From the NCBI RefSeq assembly GCF_000380185.1, contig NZ_KB904813.1, positions 1 to 64,000 on the forward strand: 64,000 nt of DNA, written 5' to 3'. The translations under genes were made by a program, and so were the position numbers. Numbering within the stretch: position 1 is the stretch's first letter; each line of letters opens with the position of its first letter. Source of the stretch: Thiofilum flexile DSM 14609 (GTDB taxonomy: Bacteria; Pseudomonadota; Gammaproteobacteria; Thiotrichales; Thiotrichaceae). The notes beneath the pieces are model-generated. The model was not told the origin of the DNA, did not search any database, and was given only the letters and a program-made list of their open reading frames with translations. Of the stretch, positions 18,221 through 27,273 are shown one piece after another.

Positions 18221-19021
18221 CTATGCCACATAGGCTCCAGCGGGGTGATCATTAGGATCTAGTGCTCCGGTCATGATCGCTACACCCTCGGCCATCGTGT
18301 GGGTTTTAGGGCTAATAATGGCAATACGTTTGCCTAAACGATGCACATGTATCCTATCTGCCACTTCCCATACATGCGGCATATTGTGGCTAATGAGCAC
18401 AATAGGCATCCCTCTAGAGCGCACATCCTTAATCAATTCTAAAACCCGCCGGGATTCTTTTACCCCTAAAGCAGCGGTCGGCTCATCCATAATAATCACC
18501 CGACTACCAAAGGCGGCAGCGCGTGCCACAGCTACCCCCTGACGTTGCCCGCCGGATAGGGTTTCGACGGGTTGATTCAAGGTTTGAATCGTCAACAGTC
18601 CGAGTTCGGATAATTTGGCACGTGCGTCTTCTTGCATCGACTTACGATCTAACATACGCAAGTACTTACCTAGAAAACCCGGTTTCAGCCGTTCACGCCC
18701 TAAAAACATATTATCGACAATATCTAGGGAAGGAGACACCGCGAGATTTTGATACACCGTCTCAATTCCTGCGAGTCGAGCCTCCATCGGATTAGTAAAC
18801 TTTTGTGGTTTACCATCTAGATAAATCTCACCCGCATCGGGTGTAATAGCACCTGAAAGCGCTTTGATCAAGGATGATTTCCCAGCACCATTATCACCAA
18901 TGACAGCGAGTACCTCAGCAGGGTATAAGTCAAAGTCGGAGTGATCCAGTGCGGTGACACGACCATAGCGTTTGACCAAACCAGAGGCTTTTAAAATCGG
19001 GGTACGAGTTGCTTCAGTCAT
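18221..19021 (-). CDS. frcA: Sugar ABC transporter, ATP-binding protein (FrcA-like)
   Basis: About 266 residues from ATG 19021, preferred because AAGGTG lies 6-7 bases before it and it starts right after the permease stop; an upstream ATG at 19042 would overlap the permease. It has a single ABC domain: Walker A GDNGAGKSSLIKAL, signature LSGGQRQGVAVARA, Walker B VIIMDEPTAAL, and switch His in VLISHNM. Single-domain ATPases of this kind go with CUT2-type importers such as FrcBCA, rather than the double-domain XylG/RbsA type. It powers sugar import through the permease next door. Confidence 0.9.
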   Translation of the reverse strand: MTEATRTPILKASGLVKRYGRVTALDHSDFDLYPAEVLAVIGDNGAGKSSLIKALSGAITPDAGEIYLDGKPQKFTNPMEARLAGIETVYQNLAVSPSLDIVDNMFLGRERLKPGFLGKYLRMLDRKSMQEDARAKLSELGLLTIQTLNQPVETLSGGQRQGVAVARAAAFGSRVIIMDEPTAALGVKESRRVLELIKDVRSRGMPIVLISHNMPHVWEVADRIHVHRLGKRIAIISPKTHTMAEGVAIMTGALDPNDHPAGAYVA

Positions 19022-19023
19022 GA

Positions 19024-20100
19024 CTACACCTTCCGAATCCATTGATCTAATGCCACGGCCACAATAATCAGCACCCCAATAGAAAACTCTTGCCAGAGTA
19101 CATCTACACCCGCGAGTGCGAGACCATTACGAAATACGCCTACCACCAGTGCGCCAATGAGCGTACCAAAAATAGCACCGCGCCCACCAAATAGACTAGT
19201 GCCACCAATCACCACTGCTGTAATGCTATCAAGATTAGCATTCACTCCCGCCTGTGGACTCACCGAGCCAATACGACCGATTAAAGCCCACGCCGCTAAT
19301 GCCGCGATAATACCCGCCACAATATATACGGAGAGCAAGACATGTTTAGTTTGAATACCGGCTAATTGCGCGGCTTGTGGATCATCACCTGTGGCATAGA
19401 CATGTTTTCCCCAAGCGGTTTGATTGAGGGCATACCATAAACCAGTAAAGAGCAAAATCAGCATAATCGAGCCGACTGTAATTCGCGCACCCCATAGATC
19501 AAACGTTACCCCTGTCCATTGTAAGAGGGAGGCATTAGCGCTGATATCTTGGGAGCGAATGGTTTCACTTTCGGAGTACCATAAGGTCAGGGCAAAGAAA
19601 ATGCTCCACGTACCTAAGGTGACAATAAATGGCGGGAGGCGAAAACGAGTAATCAATAAGCCATTAATACCCCCACAAATTGCCCCCGTAATCAGGCCAA
19701 TCATTAAGGCAAAGATGGAGGGAACCCCATATTCAATAGCAAAGCGCCCCATCACGACCGAGGACAACACCATAATCGCCCCCACCGAGAGATCAATCCC
19801 AGCAGTTAGAATGACTAGGGTTTGGGCGGCACCTAACATGCCCACAATAACAACTTGTTGCAGAATCAGGGAGAGGTTAAAGGCTGATAAAAAGCGACTG
19901 CCTACTATTAAATAGAAAATCGTAATGGCTAGCAGTAAAACAGCAGCCGGTGCCGCCGTCGGGTAGTTATGCATAAAACGTTGGGCACGTTCTAAAAACG
20001 TCAAACGTTCAGGTTCAAATGAAGCCACCGTGCCACTAGCAGCGGCAGCGACTTTTTCAAATTCAGCAGTAGGGGATCCACTAGACTGAGAGGTGGACAT
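19024..20100 (-). CDS. frcC: Sugar ABC transporter permease (FrcC-like)
   Basis: 358 residues with a cytoplasmic N-terminal extension of about 40 residues and 8-10 hydrophobic segments. The CUT2 permease signature is clear: GAAQTLVILTAGIDLSVGAIMVLSSVVMG and TAVVIGGTSLFGGRGAIFGTLIGALVVGV. It forms the inner-membrane channel of the frc importer with the ATPase and binding protein. It follows frcB by about 100 bases in the same direction. Confidence 0.92.
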   Translation of the reverse strand: MSTSQSSGSPTAEFEKVAAAASGTVASFEPERLTFLERAQRFMHNYPTAAPAAVLLLAITIFYLIVGSRFLSAFNLSLILQQVVIVGMLGAAQTLVILTAGIDLSVGAIMVLSSVVMGRFAIEYGVPSIFALMIGLITGAICGGINGLLITRFRLPPFIVTLGTWSIFFALTLWYSESETIRSQDISANASLLQWTGVTFDLWGARITVGSIMLILLFTGLWYALNQTAWGKHVYATGDDPQAAQLAGIQTKHVLLSVYIVAGIIAALAAWALIGRIGSVSPQAGVNANLDSITAVVIGGTSLFGGRGAIFGTLIGALVVGVFRNGLALAGVDVLWQEFSIGVLIIVAVALDQWIRKV

Positions 20101-20197
20101 GGCTTTCCTCCTTAATGCGGGAGCTAATTAGAATGAGAAGAGTCACTCGATACAAGGCTGAGAGCTAGCCTTGTATCTTGGTTAATGATTTAGTGAA

Positions 20198-21220
20198 TCA
20201 GCCCCAGCACTTTTTAGCGCCTTCTTCAGCATTGATAGAGTTCAGGCCATCCACAGGCTTATCCGTAATTAACTCCACACCCGTATCAAAGAAACTTAAG
20301 CCCTCTGTAGTGGTTGGTTTAGTGCCATCTTTCGCAAAGGCCGCTATGGCTTCAACCCCTTTTGATGCCATTAAGAGCGGAAATTGCATTGAGGTAGCCC
20401 CAATCACGCCCGCTTTAACATTAGCCACACCCGGACAACCACCATCAATAGAGACGATGAGTACATCTTTTTCTTTGCCGAGAGCTTTTAAGCCTTCATA
20501 AGCACCCGCTGCGGCGGGTTCATTAATGGTGTAAACCACATTGATACTCGGATCTTTTTGCAGCAAGTTTTCAATCGCACGCCGTCCACCTTCTTCAGAG
20601 CCATCGGTGACATCACTACCTACAATGCGCTTATCGTCCTCATCGCCCATGCGCTTAGGATCTTTGAGATCAATCCCAAAGCCTTTTAAAAAGCCTTGAT
20701 TCCGTGCCACATCGACACTGATTTGGCTGGTGCTTAAGTCGAGTAGGGCAATTTTGGCATCAGCAGCCTTATCGCCTAAGGTTTTAGCCGCCCACTGACC
20801 AATGAGTTCACCTGCTTTAAAGTTATCGGTGGCAAAAGTAATATCAGCCGCATCAGCAGGTTCTAATTCGGTATCTAGGGCAATGATTAGCAAACCAGCT
20901 TCACGTGCTTTTTCAATGGCAGGCACAATAGCTTTAGAGTCGCTCGGTGTAATCAGAATACCCTTAGCGCCTGCAGAAATGAGGTTTTCAACAGCTTGTA
21001 CTTGAGTGTCATTATCACCGTCTTTTTTACCTGCGAAGCTGCGTAACTCCATACCGAGTTCTTTCGCTTTGGCTTCAGCACCTTCTTTCATTTTAACGAA
21101 GAAGGGGTTGGTATTGGTTTTAGTGATTAGACCGACAATAACAGGGTCTGCTGCTTGAGAGGCGAGGGGTAGCATAAAACAAGTAGCCAAGGCTAAAGCC
21201 AGCGTAGTTTTCTTAAACAT
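20198..21220 (-). CDS. frcB: Periplasmic sugar-binding protein of the frc importer
   Basis: 340 residues with a signal peptide ([24 protein letters not shown]). It is a type I periplasmic binding fold: [51 protein letters not shown], and [14 protein letters not shown] near the hinge. The combination is the FrcB (fructose/ribose/mannose) subgroup. GGAGGAG stands 8 bases before the ATG, a strong ribosome binding site as expected for an abundant binding protein. First gene of frcBCA, divergent from a ROK regulator. Confidence 0.9.
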   Translation of the reverse strand: MFKKTTLALALATCFMLPLASQAADPVIVGLITKTNTNPFFVKMKEGAEAKAKELGMELRSFAGKKDGDNDTQVQAVENLISAGAKGILITPSDSKAIVPAIEKAREAGLLIIALDTELEPADAADITFATDNFKAGELIGQWAAKTLGDKAADAKIALLDLSTSQISVDVARNQGFLKGFGIDLKDPKRMGDEDDKRIVGSDVTDGSEEGGRRAIENLLQKDPSINVVYTINEPAAAGAYEGLKALGKEKDVLIVSIDGGCPGVANVKAGVIGATSMQFPLLMASKGVEAIAAFAKDGTKPTTTEGLSFFDTGVELITDKPVDGLNSINAEEGAKKCWG

Positions 21221-21339
21221 CTTAAATCTCCTCCAGAGATGTTTTGAGTCAAGTTGTAGCGGTAAGCACAGGAGCTAGTTCAAGGAATTAGCCCAACTGT
21301 ATAGTAAACAAGGTTAATCAGCCGATACAAGCTTGTCAA

Positions 21340-21364
21340 TAACTAAATCAATTTGATTTAGTTA
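21340..21364. promoter_or_regulatory. 25-bp perfect palindrome, likely ROK operator
   Basis: Twelve bases, TAACTAAATCAA (21340-21351), are followed by a central T and their exact reverse complement (21353-21364). It sits between the divergent frcB and ROK genes, 94 bases before the ROK ATG and 119 before frcB. ROK repressors (Mlc, NagC) bind A/T-rich dyads of about this length, so this is the obvious control site for both transcripts. Confidence 0.72.
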
Positions 21365-21458
21365 AATGGTAAGCCTATGCTGGAACCCTATTTGGATGGG
21401 ATTAAAGCTCTAAGGTGCAGTACAAAGTGTGAGCAGTGCTTAGGGTGTTAGGAGGACT

Positions 21459-22715
21459 ATGAGCAAACAAATTAAAAACCGCGATCAAGGCTGCAATTTA
21501 ATTGGAGTAGGGCAATACAATGAACGCTTAGTCTTACAACTCATCCGCCGCACGGGTAGCTTGCCTAAAGCAGAAATCGCCCGCCGTACCGCTTTAAGTG
21601 CTCAAACCGTGAGCGTCATTATTCGCCGTCTAATGAATGAGGGATTACTCAGCGAGCAAGAGCGTCAGCGTGAAAAAGGTAAACTCGGTCAACCCGTGAT
21701 TCCTATTACTCTCAACCCAGAGGGGGCGTATTCTATTGGGATTAAAATCGGGCGACGCAGTCTTGATACCATCCTGATTGATTTCACGGGGGCGATTCTA
21801 AAACGTTTATCTCTCCCTTATCTCTATCCCGATCCTAGTGTAATTTTTCCACAAATTAATCAAGATATTCAGGCTCTCATGCGTTTTCTAAAGCCTGAAC
21901 AACGTACTCGCTTGCTTGGTATTGGGGTTGCAGCCCCCTATAATTTAGGCGGTTGGCAAAGTGAGGCACATATTCCGCCTGAGATCACTCAGCAATGGCA
22001 TGACATCGATATTAAAGAACGTATTCAGACTAAACAAACCTTGCCAGTATGGTCTGTTAATGATGCGACTGCCGCTTGTATTACTTCCTTAGAGTGTCGA
22101 GGAGGTGCGCCCTTTAATAATTATTTATATATTTTCTTAGGTACTTTCGTGGGCGGTGGGGTGGTACTGAATCGCTCTTTATTTTTAGGTTCCCATAATA
22201 ATTCAGGGGCTATTGGTTCCATGCCCCTACCGACAGGACTATTCAAAACCCCATCCACTGCGCCTGCGCAATTGATTAACTGTGCCTCACTGTATTTATT
22301 AGATGAGGCCTTGCAAGCGCAGGGGCAAAACCCTGAGAATGTATTTCAGCAATTAGCGGAATTACCCGCAGCAAAAATACCCCCTGAACTCTATCACATC
22401 TTTCAACAATGGTTAGATCAAGCGGCTATGTGCTTGGCGTATACCATCGCCTCAGCGGTGAGTGTCATAGATTTTGAGGGTGTGGTAATCGATGGTTTAT
22501 TACCTGCCCCATTGATTGAGCAGGTAAAGACTAAAGTGGAACAGGCGCTTAAACAAATCGATAGTGAAGGGCTTGCACAACCCCATATTATTGCGGGTGT
22601 TATCGGTGCCGAGGCGCGAGCATTAGGCGGGGCATTAGTACCTTTTTATGTCAATTTTGCCCCCGATCGAGAAGTGCTGTTACGCACCGAACGTGAAACC
22701 ATTTCACTCGCTTAA
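21459..22715 (+). CDS. frcR: ROK-family transcriptional regulator of the sugar locus
   Basis: 418 residues. An N-terminal winged HTH (LPKAEIARRTALSAQTVSVIIRRL, about 35-60) is followed by a sugar-kinase-like ROK fold (IGVAAPYNLGG, FLGTFVGGGVVLNRSLF, SHNNSGAIGSMPL). The cysteine-rich zinc motif of classic ROK proteins is not evident. AGGAGG precedes the ATG. It is divergent from frcBCA and faces the palindrome at 21340-21364, so it very likely senses the imported sugar or its phosphate and represses uptake. The frcR symbol follows the alphaproteobacterial arrangement; orthology is inferred from synteny. Confidence 0.85.
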   Translation: MSKQIKNRDQGCNLIGVGQYNERLVLQLIRRTGSLPKAEIARRTALSAQTVSVIIRRLMNEGLLSEQERQREKGKLGQPVIPITLNPEGAYSIGIKIGRRSLDTILIDFTGAILKRLSLPYLYPDPSVIFPQINQDIQALMRFLKPEQRTRLLGIGVAAPYNLGGWQSEAHIPPEITQQWHDIDIKERIQTKQTLPVWSVNDATAACITSLECRGGAPFNNYLYIFLGTFVGGGVVLNRSLFLGSHNNSGAIGSMPLPTGLFKTPSTAPAQLINCASLYLLDEALQAQGQNPENVFQQLAELPAAKIPPELYHIFQQWLDQAAMCLAYTIASAVSVIDFEGVVIDGLLPAPLIEQVKTKVEQALKQIDSEGLAQPHIIAGVIGAEARALGGALVPFYVNFAPDREVLLRTERETISLA

Positions 22716-22759
22716 ACTTAAAAAAACAACATAACTATCCAGCTAGTAAGTAGGTATAC

Positions 22760-22865
22760 CAAAGTAATCGGGTATTTCTGGAGCAGTCTTGGCGGCAGGG
22801 ATGCCGCCTTGTAGCGTACACGGATGTATTCACAGCGGCTGCCGAAGAAAGACTCGATTACTTTG
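22760..22865. repeat. REP-like structured intergenic element
   Basis: CAAAGTAATCG (22760-22770) is mirrored by CGATTACTTTG (22855-22865). Inside is a strong hairpin, GGCGGCA/TGCCGCC (about 22791-22808), and a second weaker one around CAGCGGCTGCCG. The compact 106-bp structure between two unrelated genes resembles dispersed palindromic repeats with a GCGGCATCCnTGCCGCC core known from several gammaproteobacteria. Only one copy is in this window. Confidence 0.55.
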
Positions 22866-22916
22866 ACTCAAGTACTTATGTGGATATGACGTATTATTTT
22901 CACCCTAGGAGGCATT

Positions 22917-24254
22917 ATGCAAAACACCACCAAACCTGATCCTAATCTGCATCGTATTGTAATTGTAGGTGGAGGCGCAGGCGGCTTAGAATTAGCAACC
23001 TTATTAGGCGATACCTTAGGCCGTCAACGCAAAGCCGCTATCACCTTAATTGATAAAAGCCGTACCCATATCTGGAAGCCTAAGCTGCATGAGATTGCAG
23101 CCGGTAGTATGGATATTAATCTGCACCAATTGGATTATTTAGCCCAAGCCCATTGGCATCATTTTCAATTTCGGATTGGTGAAATGACCGGCTTAGATCG
23201 GGAAAATCGCTTAGTCCATTTAGCCCCTTATGTGGATGAAGAAGGTAAACAAGTCACGGCTGAACGTAGCTTTGGCTATGACACTTTAGTGATTGCCGTG
23301 GGAAGCCGTACCAATGATTTTGGGATTCCGGGTGTGACAGAAAACGCTATTCGCCTTGATTCTCCTGAGCAAGCGGAGCGCTTCCATCGTAGCTTAGTGA
23401 ATGCCTGTATTCGCGCCCATGCTCAAAACGCCCCGCTTAAACCTGGTCAATTACAAATTGCTATTATCGGTGCCGGAGCCACCGGAGTAGAGCTAGCAGC
23501 AGAGCTGCGCCATACCATGCGCGGCATTATTGCCTATGGTTTGGATAATGTGAATCCGGACAAAGATGTGGTGCTGACCATTATTGAAGCGGGTGAACGT
23601 ATTCTGCCTGCATTGCCTGAGCGTTTGGCAAAATCGGTGACCGATATTTTAAATAAGCTAGATATTAAACTACGCACCTCCGCCAAAGTTATTGAAGTCG
23701 CACCGGATGGAGTGAAGCTGGCGGATGGCGCTTTTATTCCGGCTGAATTAATTGTGTGGGCAGCGGGTGTACGTGCGCCAGTCTTTTTGCAACGTTTAGG
23801 CTTAGAGGTTAATAAGATTAATCAGCTTGTGGTTAAACAAACCTTACAAACGACACAAGATGAAAATATTTTTGCCATGGGTGATTGTGCGGCCTGTCCT
23901 TGGCCTGAGCAAGGACCTAATGCGTGGATTCCACCGCGTGCTCAAGCCGCCAATCAACAAGCAACCCATTTATCCAAACAAATCCGTCGCCGCTTAAATG
24001 GTCAAGCCTTAGAGCCGTGGAAATATAAAGATTTTGGCTCTTTGGTTTCAGTCGGGGAGCATTGGGCGTCGGGTGGCTTAATGGGCAATATATCGCAAGG
24101 GACTTTCTTTATTGATGGTTATGTTGCACGTTTAATGTATAACTCATTATATAAAAAGCATCAGCTAGCGCTACATGGTTTCCTAAAGGTAGCTTTGGAT
24201 ACGGTGAGTAATTTTATTCGCCGCACCTCGCGTCCTACGATTAAGCTGCATTAA
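22917..24254 (+). CDS. ndh: Type II NADH dehydrogenase (NDH-2)
   Basis: 445 residues. The first Rossmann motif IVGGGAGGLELATLLG (FAD) and the second IIGAGATGVELAAELR (NADH) are intact, and FAMGDCAACPWP is the C-terminal FAD contact. IWKPKLHEIAAGSMD is typical of bacterial NDH-2. It is a peripheral inner-membrane flavoprotein that passes electrons from NADH to quinone without pumping protons. AGGAGG lies 8 bases before the ATG. It is monocistronic, with a REP-like element just upstream. Confidence 0.92.
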   Translation: MQNTTKPDPNLHRIVIVGGGAGGLELATLLGDTLGRQRKAAITLIDKSRTHIWKPKLHEIAAGSMDINLHQLDYLAQAHWHHFQFRIGEMTGLDRENRLVHLAPYVDEEGKQVTAERSFGYDTLVIAVGSRTNDFGIPGVTENAIRLDSPEQAERFHRSLVNACIRAHAQNAPLKPGQLQIAIIGAGATGVELAAELRHTMRGIIAYGLDNVNPDKDVVLTIIEAGERILPALPERLAKSVTDILNKLDIKLRTSAKVIEVAPDGVKLADGAFIPAELIVWAAGVRAPVFLQRLGLEVNKINQLVVKQTLQTTQDENIFAMGDCAACPWPEQGPNAWIPPRAQAANQQATHLSKQIRRRLNGQALEPWKYKDFGSLVSVGEHWASGGLMGNISQGTFFIDGYVARLMYNSLYKKHQLALHGFLKVALDTVSNFIRRTSRPTIKLH

Positions 24255-24278
24255 TAAGCTACCGATATAGGGGCAGGC

Positions 24279-24788
24279 CTAGTTATTTGCCCCTACTTCT
24301 ATAGGAATAATCGCTTCACCGATGACATTCACTTCCTGCAAATTATTCCCCGCTCCCCCGCGATCAATCACAATAAAGTCACTTTGAGTACCTAATACTA
24401 ATTGAAAGTGATGCCAGGTATTTTTAGCTAAATTAATTCCTTGCTGCCCATTGGTAATAAAGAGTTGTAAATCGTCCACCTGCACCTGATCTGAGATTGG
24501 GGCTACCAGTACCAAAAAGGGGCGTGAGTTCAGCGGTAAAAAAGCTTGGCTACCTAAGGGGTGGCGCTCCATCTTAATAATTTTATGTGGTAAGGGGATG
24601 GGATTAGAGCGAAATACATTGACTATGGTACGCCCATTTTGATCACTAGTATCGGCCTGAACTAAATCATGATAGCGCATGGTTAGCCCTTCATTAATCG
24701 GGTAGTGATGAGCTTTTTCGAGTTCAATCACCTGCCCAAAAGCAGCAAAATTTTCAGCAGTAAGAGGTTCAGGACGTAGTATGCGCAT
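24279..24788 (-). CDS. allA: Ureidoglycolate lyase
   Basis: 169 residues, the AllA length. Landmarks are LTAENFAAFGQVIE at the start, TIVNVFRS, MERHPLGSQAFLPL, the F-x-x-x-VAP beta strand and TWHHFQLVL, forming the cupin-like AllA fold. It splits ureidoglycolate to glyoxylate and urea. It is divergent from puuE, and the three genes allA, puuE and alc together cover allantoin to glyoxylate. Confidence 0.92.
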   Translation of the reverse strand: MRILRPEPLTAENFAAFGQVIELEKAHHYPINEGLTMRYHDLVQADTSDQNGRTIVNVFRSNPIPLPHKIIKMERHPLGSQAFLPLNSRPFLVLVAPISDQVQVDDLQLFITNGQQGINLAKNTWHHFQLVLGTQSDFIVIDRGGAGNNLQEVNVIGEAIIPIEVGANN

Positions 24789-24910
24789 AGTAAATCTACA
24801 CCATAGGATAGCTAAAAAATAATGATGTGCCGCTAACTAAAATCCCGTCAACTTTTATTTTTAAACCCGCAAACCTGTTTTGCTAATCGTGCTAGTAGTC
24901 TTAGAGCGAG

Positions 24911-25882
24911 ATGACTACACTGAGCAAAAAATTGGGAGCTTTTCTTTTTATGCAGTCTGCTGTCTATCCTCGTGACCTAAAAGGCTATGGTGCTCAGCCA
25001 CCACACGCACAATGGCCTAATCAAGCTAAAATTGCCGTACAGTTTGTCCTGAACTACGAAGAGGGTGCCGAAAACTGTGTCTTACACGGCGATGCTGGAT
25101 CAGAACAATTTTTATCAGAAATTATAGGGGCAGCCGCTTTCCCTGATCGCCATTTAAGTATGGAATCGATCTATGAATACGGTTCACGGGTCGGAGTATG
25201 GCGTCTGTTAAAAGAATTTGAAAAACGCCAGTTACCCCTGACCATTTTTGGTGTTTCGATGGCGTTAGAACGCTCCCCCGAAGTGACTCAGGCGTTTGTC
25301 GAGTTGGGACATGAAATTGCCTGTCATGGCTGGCGTTGGATTCATTATCAAACCATGGATGAAGCGACTGAGCGTGAACATATGCGTAAGGGAATGGAAA
25401 TCATCGAGCGTATGACAGGGCGGCGTGCTTTAGGTTGGTATACCGGACGCGATTCACCTAATACGTTGCGCTTAGTGGCGGATTATGGTGGCTTTGCGTA
25501 TAGCTCGGATTATTATGGTGATGATTTACCCTTTTGGACACAGGTGACTAAAACCAATGGTGAAGTCGTTCCTCAGTTGATTGTACCCTACACCTTAGAT
25601 ACTAATGATATGCGCTTTGCTACCCCGCAAGGTTTTAATACTAGTGAGCAGTTTTATCAGTATTTAAAAGACTCCTTTGATGTGTTGTATGCCGAGGGGG
25701 AAGATAGTCCGAAAATGCTGTCGATTGGTATGCACTGCCGTTTGTTAGGGCGTCCCGGACGCATCCGCGCCTTACAGCGCTTTTTAGATTATATCGAGCA
25801 ATATGATCGTGTCTGGGTGTGTAAACGTATTGATATTGCTAACCATTGGCATAAGCAACATCCTTTTACTGCGAGGGCGTAA
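24911..25882 (+). CDS. puuE: Allantoinase PuuE (polysaccharide-deacetylase type)
   Basis: 323 residues. PuuE landmarks YPRDLKGYGAQPPHAQWPN, FVLNYEEGAENCVLHGD, the NodB-like GHEIACHGWRWIHYQ and GWYTGRDSPNTLRLV are present. It is the metal-independent allantoinase converting allantoin to allantoate, unrelated to the amidohydrolase AllB. The family's usual N-terminus corresponds to about residue 14 (ATG 24950), so the true start may be internal; the site before 24911 (GAGCGAG) is somewhat better than the one before 24950. Followed by alc 155 bases on. Confidence 0.92.
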   Translation: MTTLSKKLGAFLFMQSAVYPRDLKGYGAQPPHAQWPNQAKIAVQFVLNYEEGAENCVLHGDAGSEQFLSEIIGAAAFPDRHLSMESIYEYGSRVGVWRLLKEFEKRQLPLTIFGVSMALERSPEVTQAFVELGHEIACHGWRWIHYQTMDEATEREHMRKGMEIIERMTGRRALGWYTGRDSPNTLRLVADYGGFAYSSDYYGDDLPFWTQVTKTNGEVVPQLIVPYTLDTNDMRFATPQGFNTSEQFYQYLKDSFDVLYAEGEDSPKMLSIGMHCRLLGRPGRIRALQRFLDYIEQYDRVWVCKRIDIANHWHKQHPFTARA

Positions 25883-25952
25883 GCAGCTAGCTCAGTAATT
25901 ATCTATGTGAGAAATAGCTAGGTGGTATGAATGTTGCCTTGAAATGACTCAC

Positions 25953-26000
25953 AACGATTACAAGAAAAGAGGCTATGACCTTGATACGTATGTAATCGTT
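25953..26000 (+). promoter_or_regulatory. Inverted repeat in the alc leader
   Basis: AACGATTAC (25953-25961) and GTAATCGTT (25992-26000) are perfectly complementary, 30 bases apart, ending 37 bases before the alc ATG. It could be an operator for a ureide-responsive repressor or a leader hairpin. No regulator gene is adjacent. Confidence 0.35.
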
Positions 26001-26037
26001 AGTTCCTTAAGTATTTGTCTTTGTTTGGAGGATCATT

Positions 26038-27078
26038 ATGGCTTTACCCGGACTCGGCGCACCGATTATGGCTTCTGCGGCAGATTTACCCGATTGGGCG
26101 AAACGCTCAACAAACCTTGCGAATGCGGCCATTGGAGCTAAAGCATTATTTGCCACCGATGAGTTTTTTGCTCCTTTGGAGCGGATGTTAAACCCTGAAC
26201 CTGCTGTATTTACCCCCGGACTCTATGATGATCATGGGAAATATATGGACGGCTGGGAGACACGCCGTAAACGTACTACCGGCTATGATTGGTCACTCAT
26301 TAAGTTAGCACGAGCCGGAGTCATTGAAGGCTTTGATATTGATACCAGTCACTTCACGGGTAACTATGCCCCTGCAGTATCGATTGAAGGTACGGCTTGT
26401 GACAGTGATGACCCGGAAGTATTAAAGCAAGCCGAGTGGACAACCTTATTACCCTCGACTTCGTTAAAAGGCAATAGCCATAATCTGGTGAAGATTGCTA
26501 ATACCCAAACATGGCGCGTATTGCGTATTAATATGTATCCCGATGGCGGTATTGCTCGCCTACGAGTCTATGGTCGCCCGATGGGAGTATTTGATTACTC
26601 ACAACCTAATACCATTTATGACCTGATTGCCCTAGAAAATGGTGGGCGAGCGGTGGCGTGGAATGATGCCCATTATGGCGAACCCACCAATCTCATTATG
26701 CCCGGACGCGGAATTAATATGGGGGATGGTTGGGAAACACGCCGCCGTCGTGAGCCGGGTAATGATTGGTGCATTTTACAATTAGGTGCTGCGGGTATCG
26801 TCGAGTCGATTGAGATCGATACAGCACATTTCAAAGGTAATTTCCCCGACCGGTTTTCGATTCAAGCTGCACGTATGGAAGGTGGGACAGATCAGTCGGT
26901 GATTACCCAAAGTATGTTCTGGGATTACCTCATTCCAGAACAGAAGTTGAGTATGGATACGATTCATCGCTTTAAAGAGCAAGTGTTGAATATCGGTGCA
27001 ATCACTCATATTCGGTTGAATATTATTCCCGATGGGGGTGTTTCTCGCCTCAGACTATGGGGGAGGGTGGTGGCCTGA
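26038..27078 (+). CDS. alc: Allantoicase
   Basis: 346 residues built from two tandem allantoicase domains: YMDGWETRRKRTTGYDWSLIKL ... GFDIDTSHFTGNYAP in the first half and MGDGWETRRRREPGNDWCILQL ... EIDTAHFKGNFPD in the second, each ending in an IPDGG/YPDGG-RLR motif. It hydrolyses allantoate to ureidoglycolate and urea. GGAGG lies 7 bases before the ATG. It probably shares a transcript with puuE and is ended by the terminator at 27182. Confidence 0.94.
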   Translation: MALPGLGAPIMASAADLPDWAKRSTNLANAAIGAKALFATDEFFAPLERMLNPEPAVFTPGLYDDHGKYMDGWETRRKRTTGYDWSLIKLARAGVIEGFDIDTSHFTGNYAPAVSIEGTACDSDDPEVLKQAEWTTLLPSTSLKGNSHNLVKIANTQTWRVLRINMYPDGGIARLRVYGRPMGVFDYSQPNTIYDLIALENGGRAVAWNDAHYGEPTNLIMPGRGINMGDGWETRRRREPGNDWCILQLGAAGIVESIEIDTAHFKGNFPDRFSIQAARMEGGTDQSVITQSMFWDYLIPEQKLSMDTIHRFKEQVLNIGAITHIRLNIIPDGGVSRLRLWGRVVA

Positions 27079-27181
27079 GGTCATTCCGATGGAAGGTATA
27101 ATAATTGTGCTAGTTGCTATGAAACTTTCTTGCCCTAGTGACGTCTTAATCTTTGCCTATTTATGACTCTCTCAACACTCG

Positions 27182-27205
27182 CGCCCACTTCGGTGGGCGT
27201 TTTTT
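27182..27205 (+). terminator. Rho-independent terminator after alc
   Basis: CGCCCAC-TTCG-GTGGGCG is a 7-bp GC-rich stem with a stable UUCG-type tetraloop, followed directly by six Ts (27200-27205). It lies about 100 bases after the alc stop. Confidence 0.9.
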
Positions 27206-27273
27206 ATTCTGTACTTGCACCGCTTAAGATTTTGCTAGACGATGTGAATTTTTAGGCGAGCGCAGAAAGCAAT

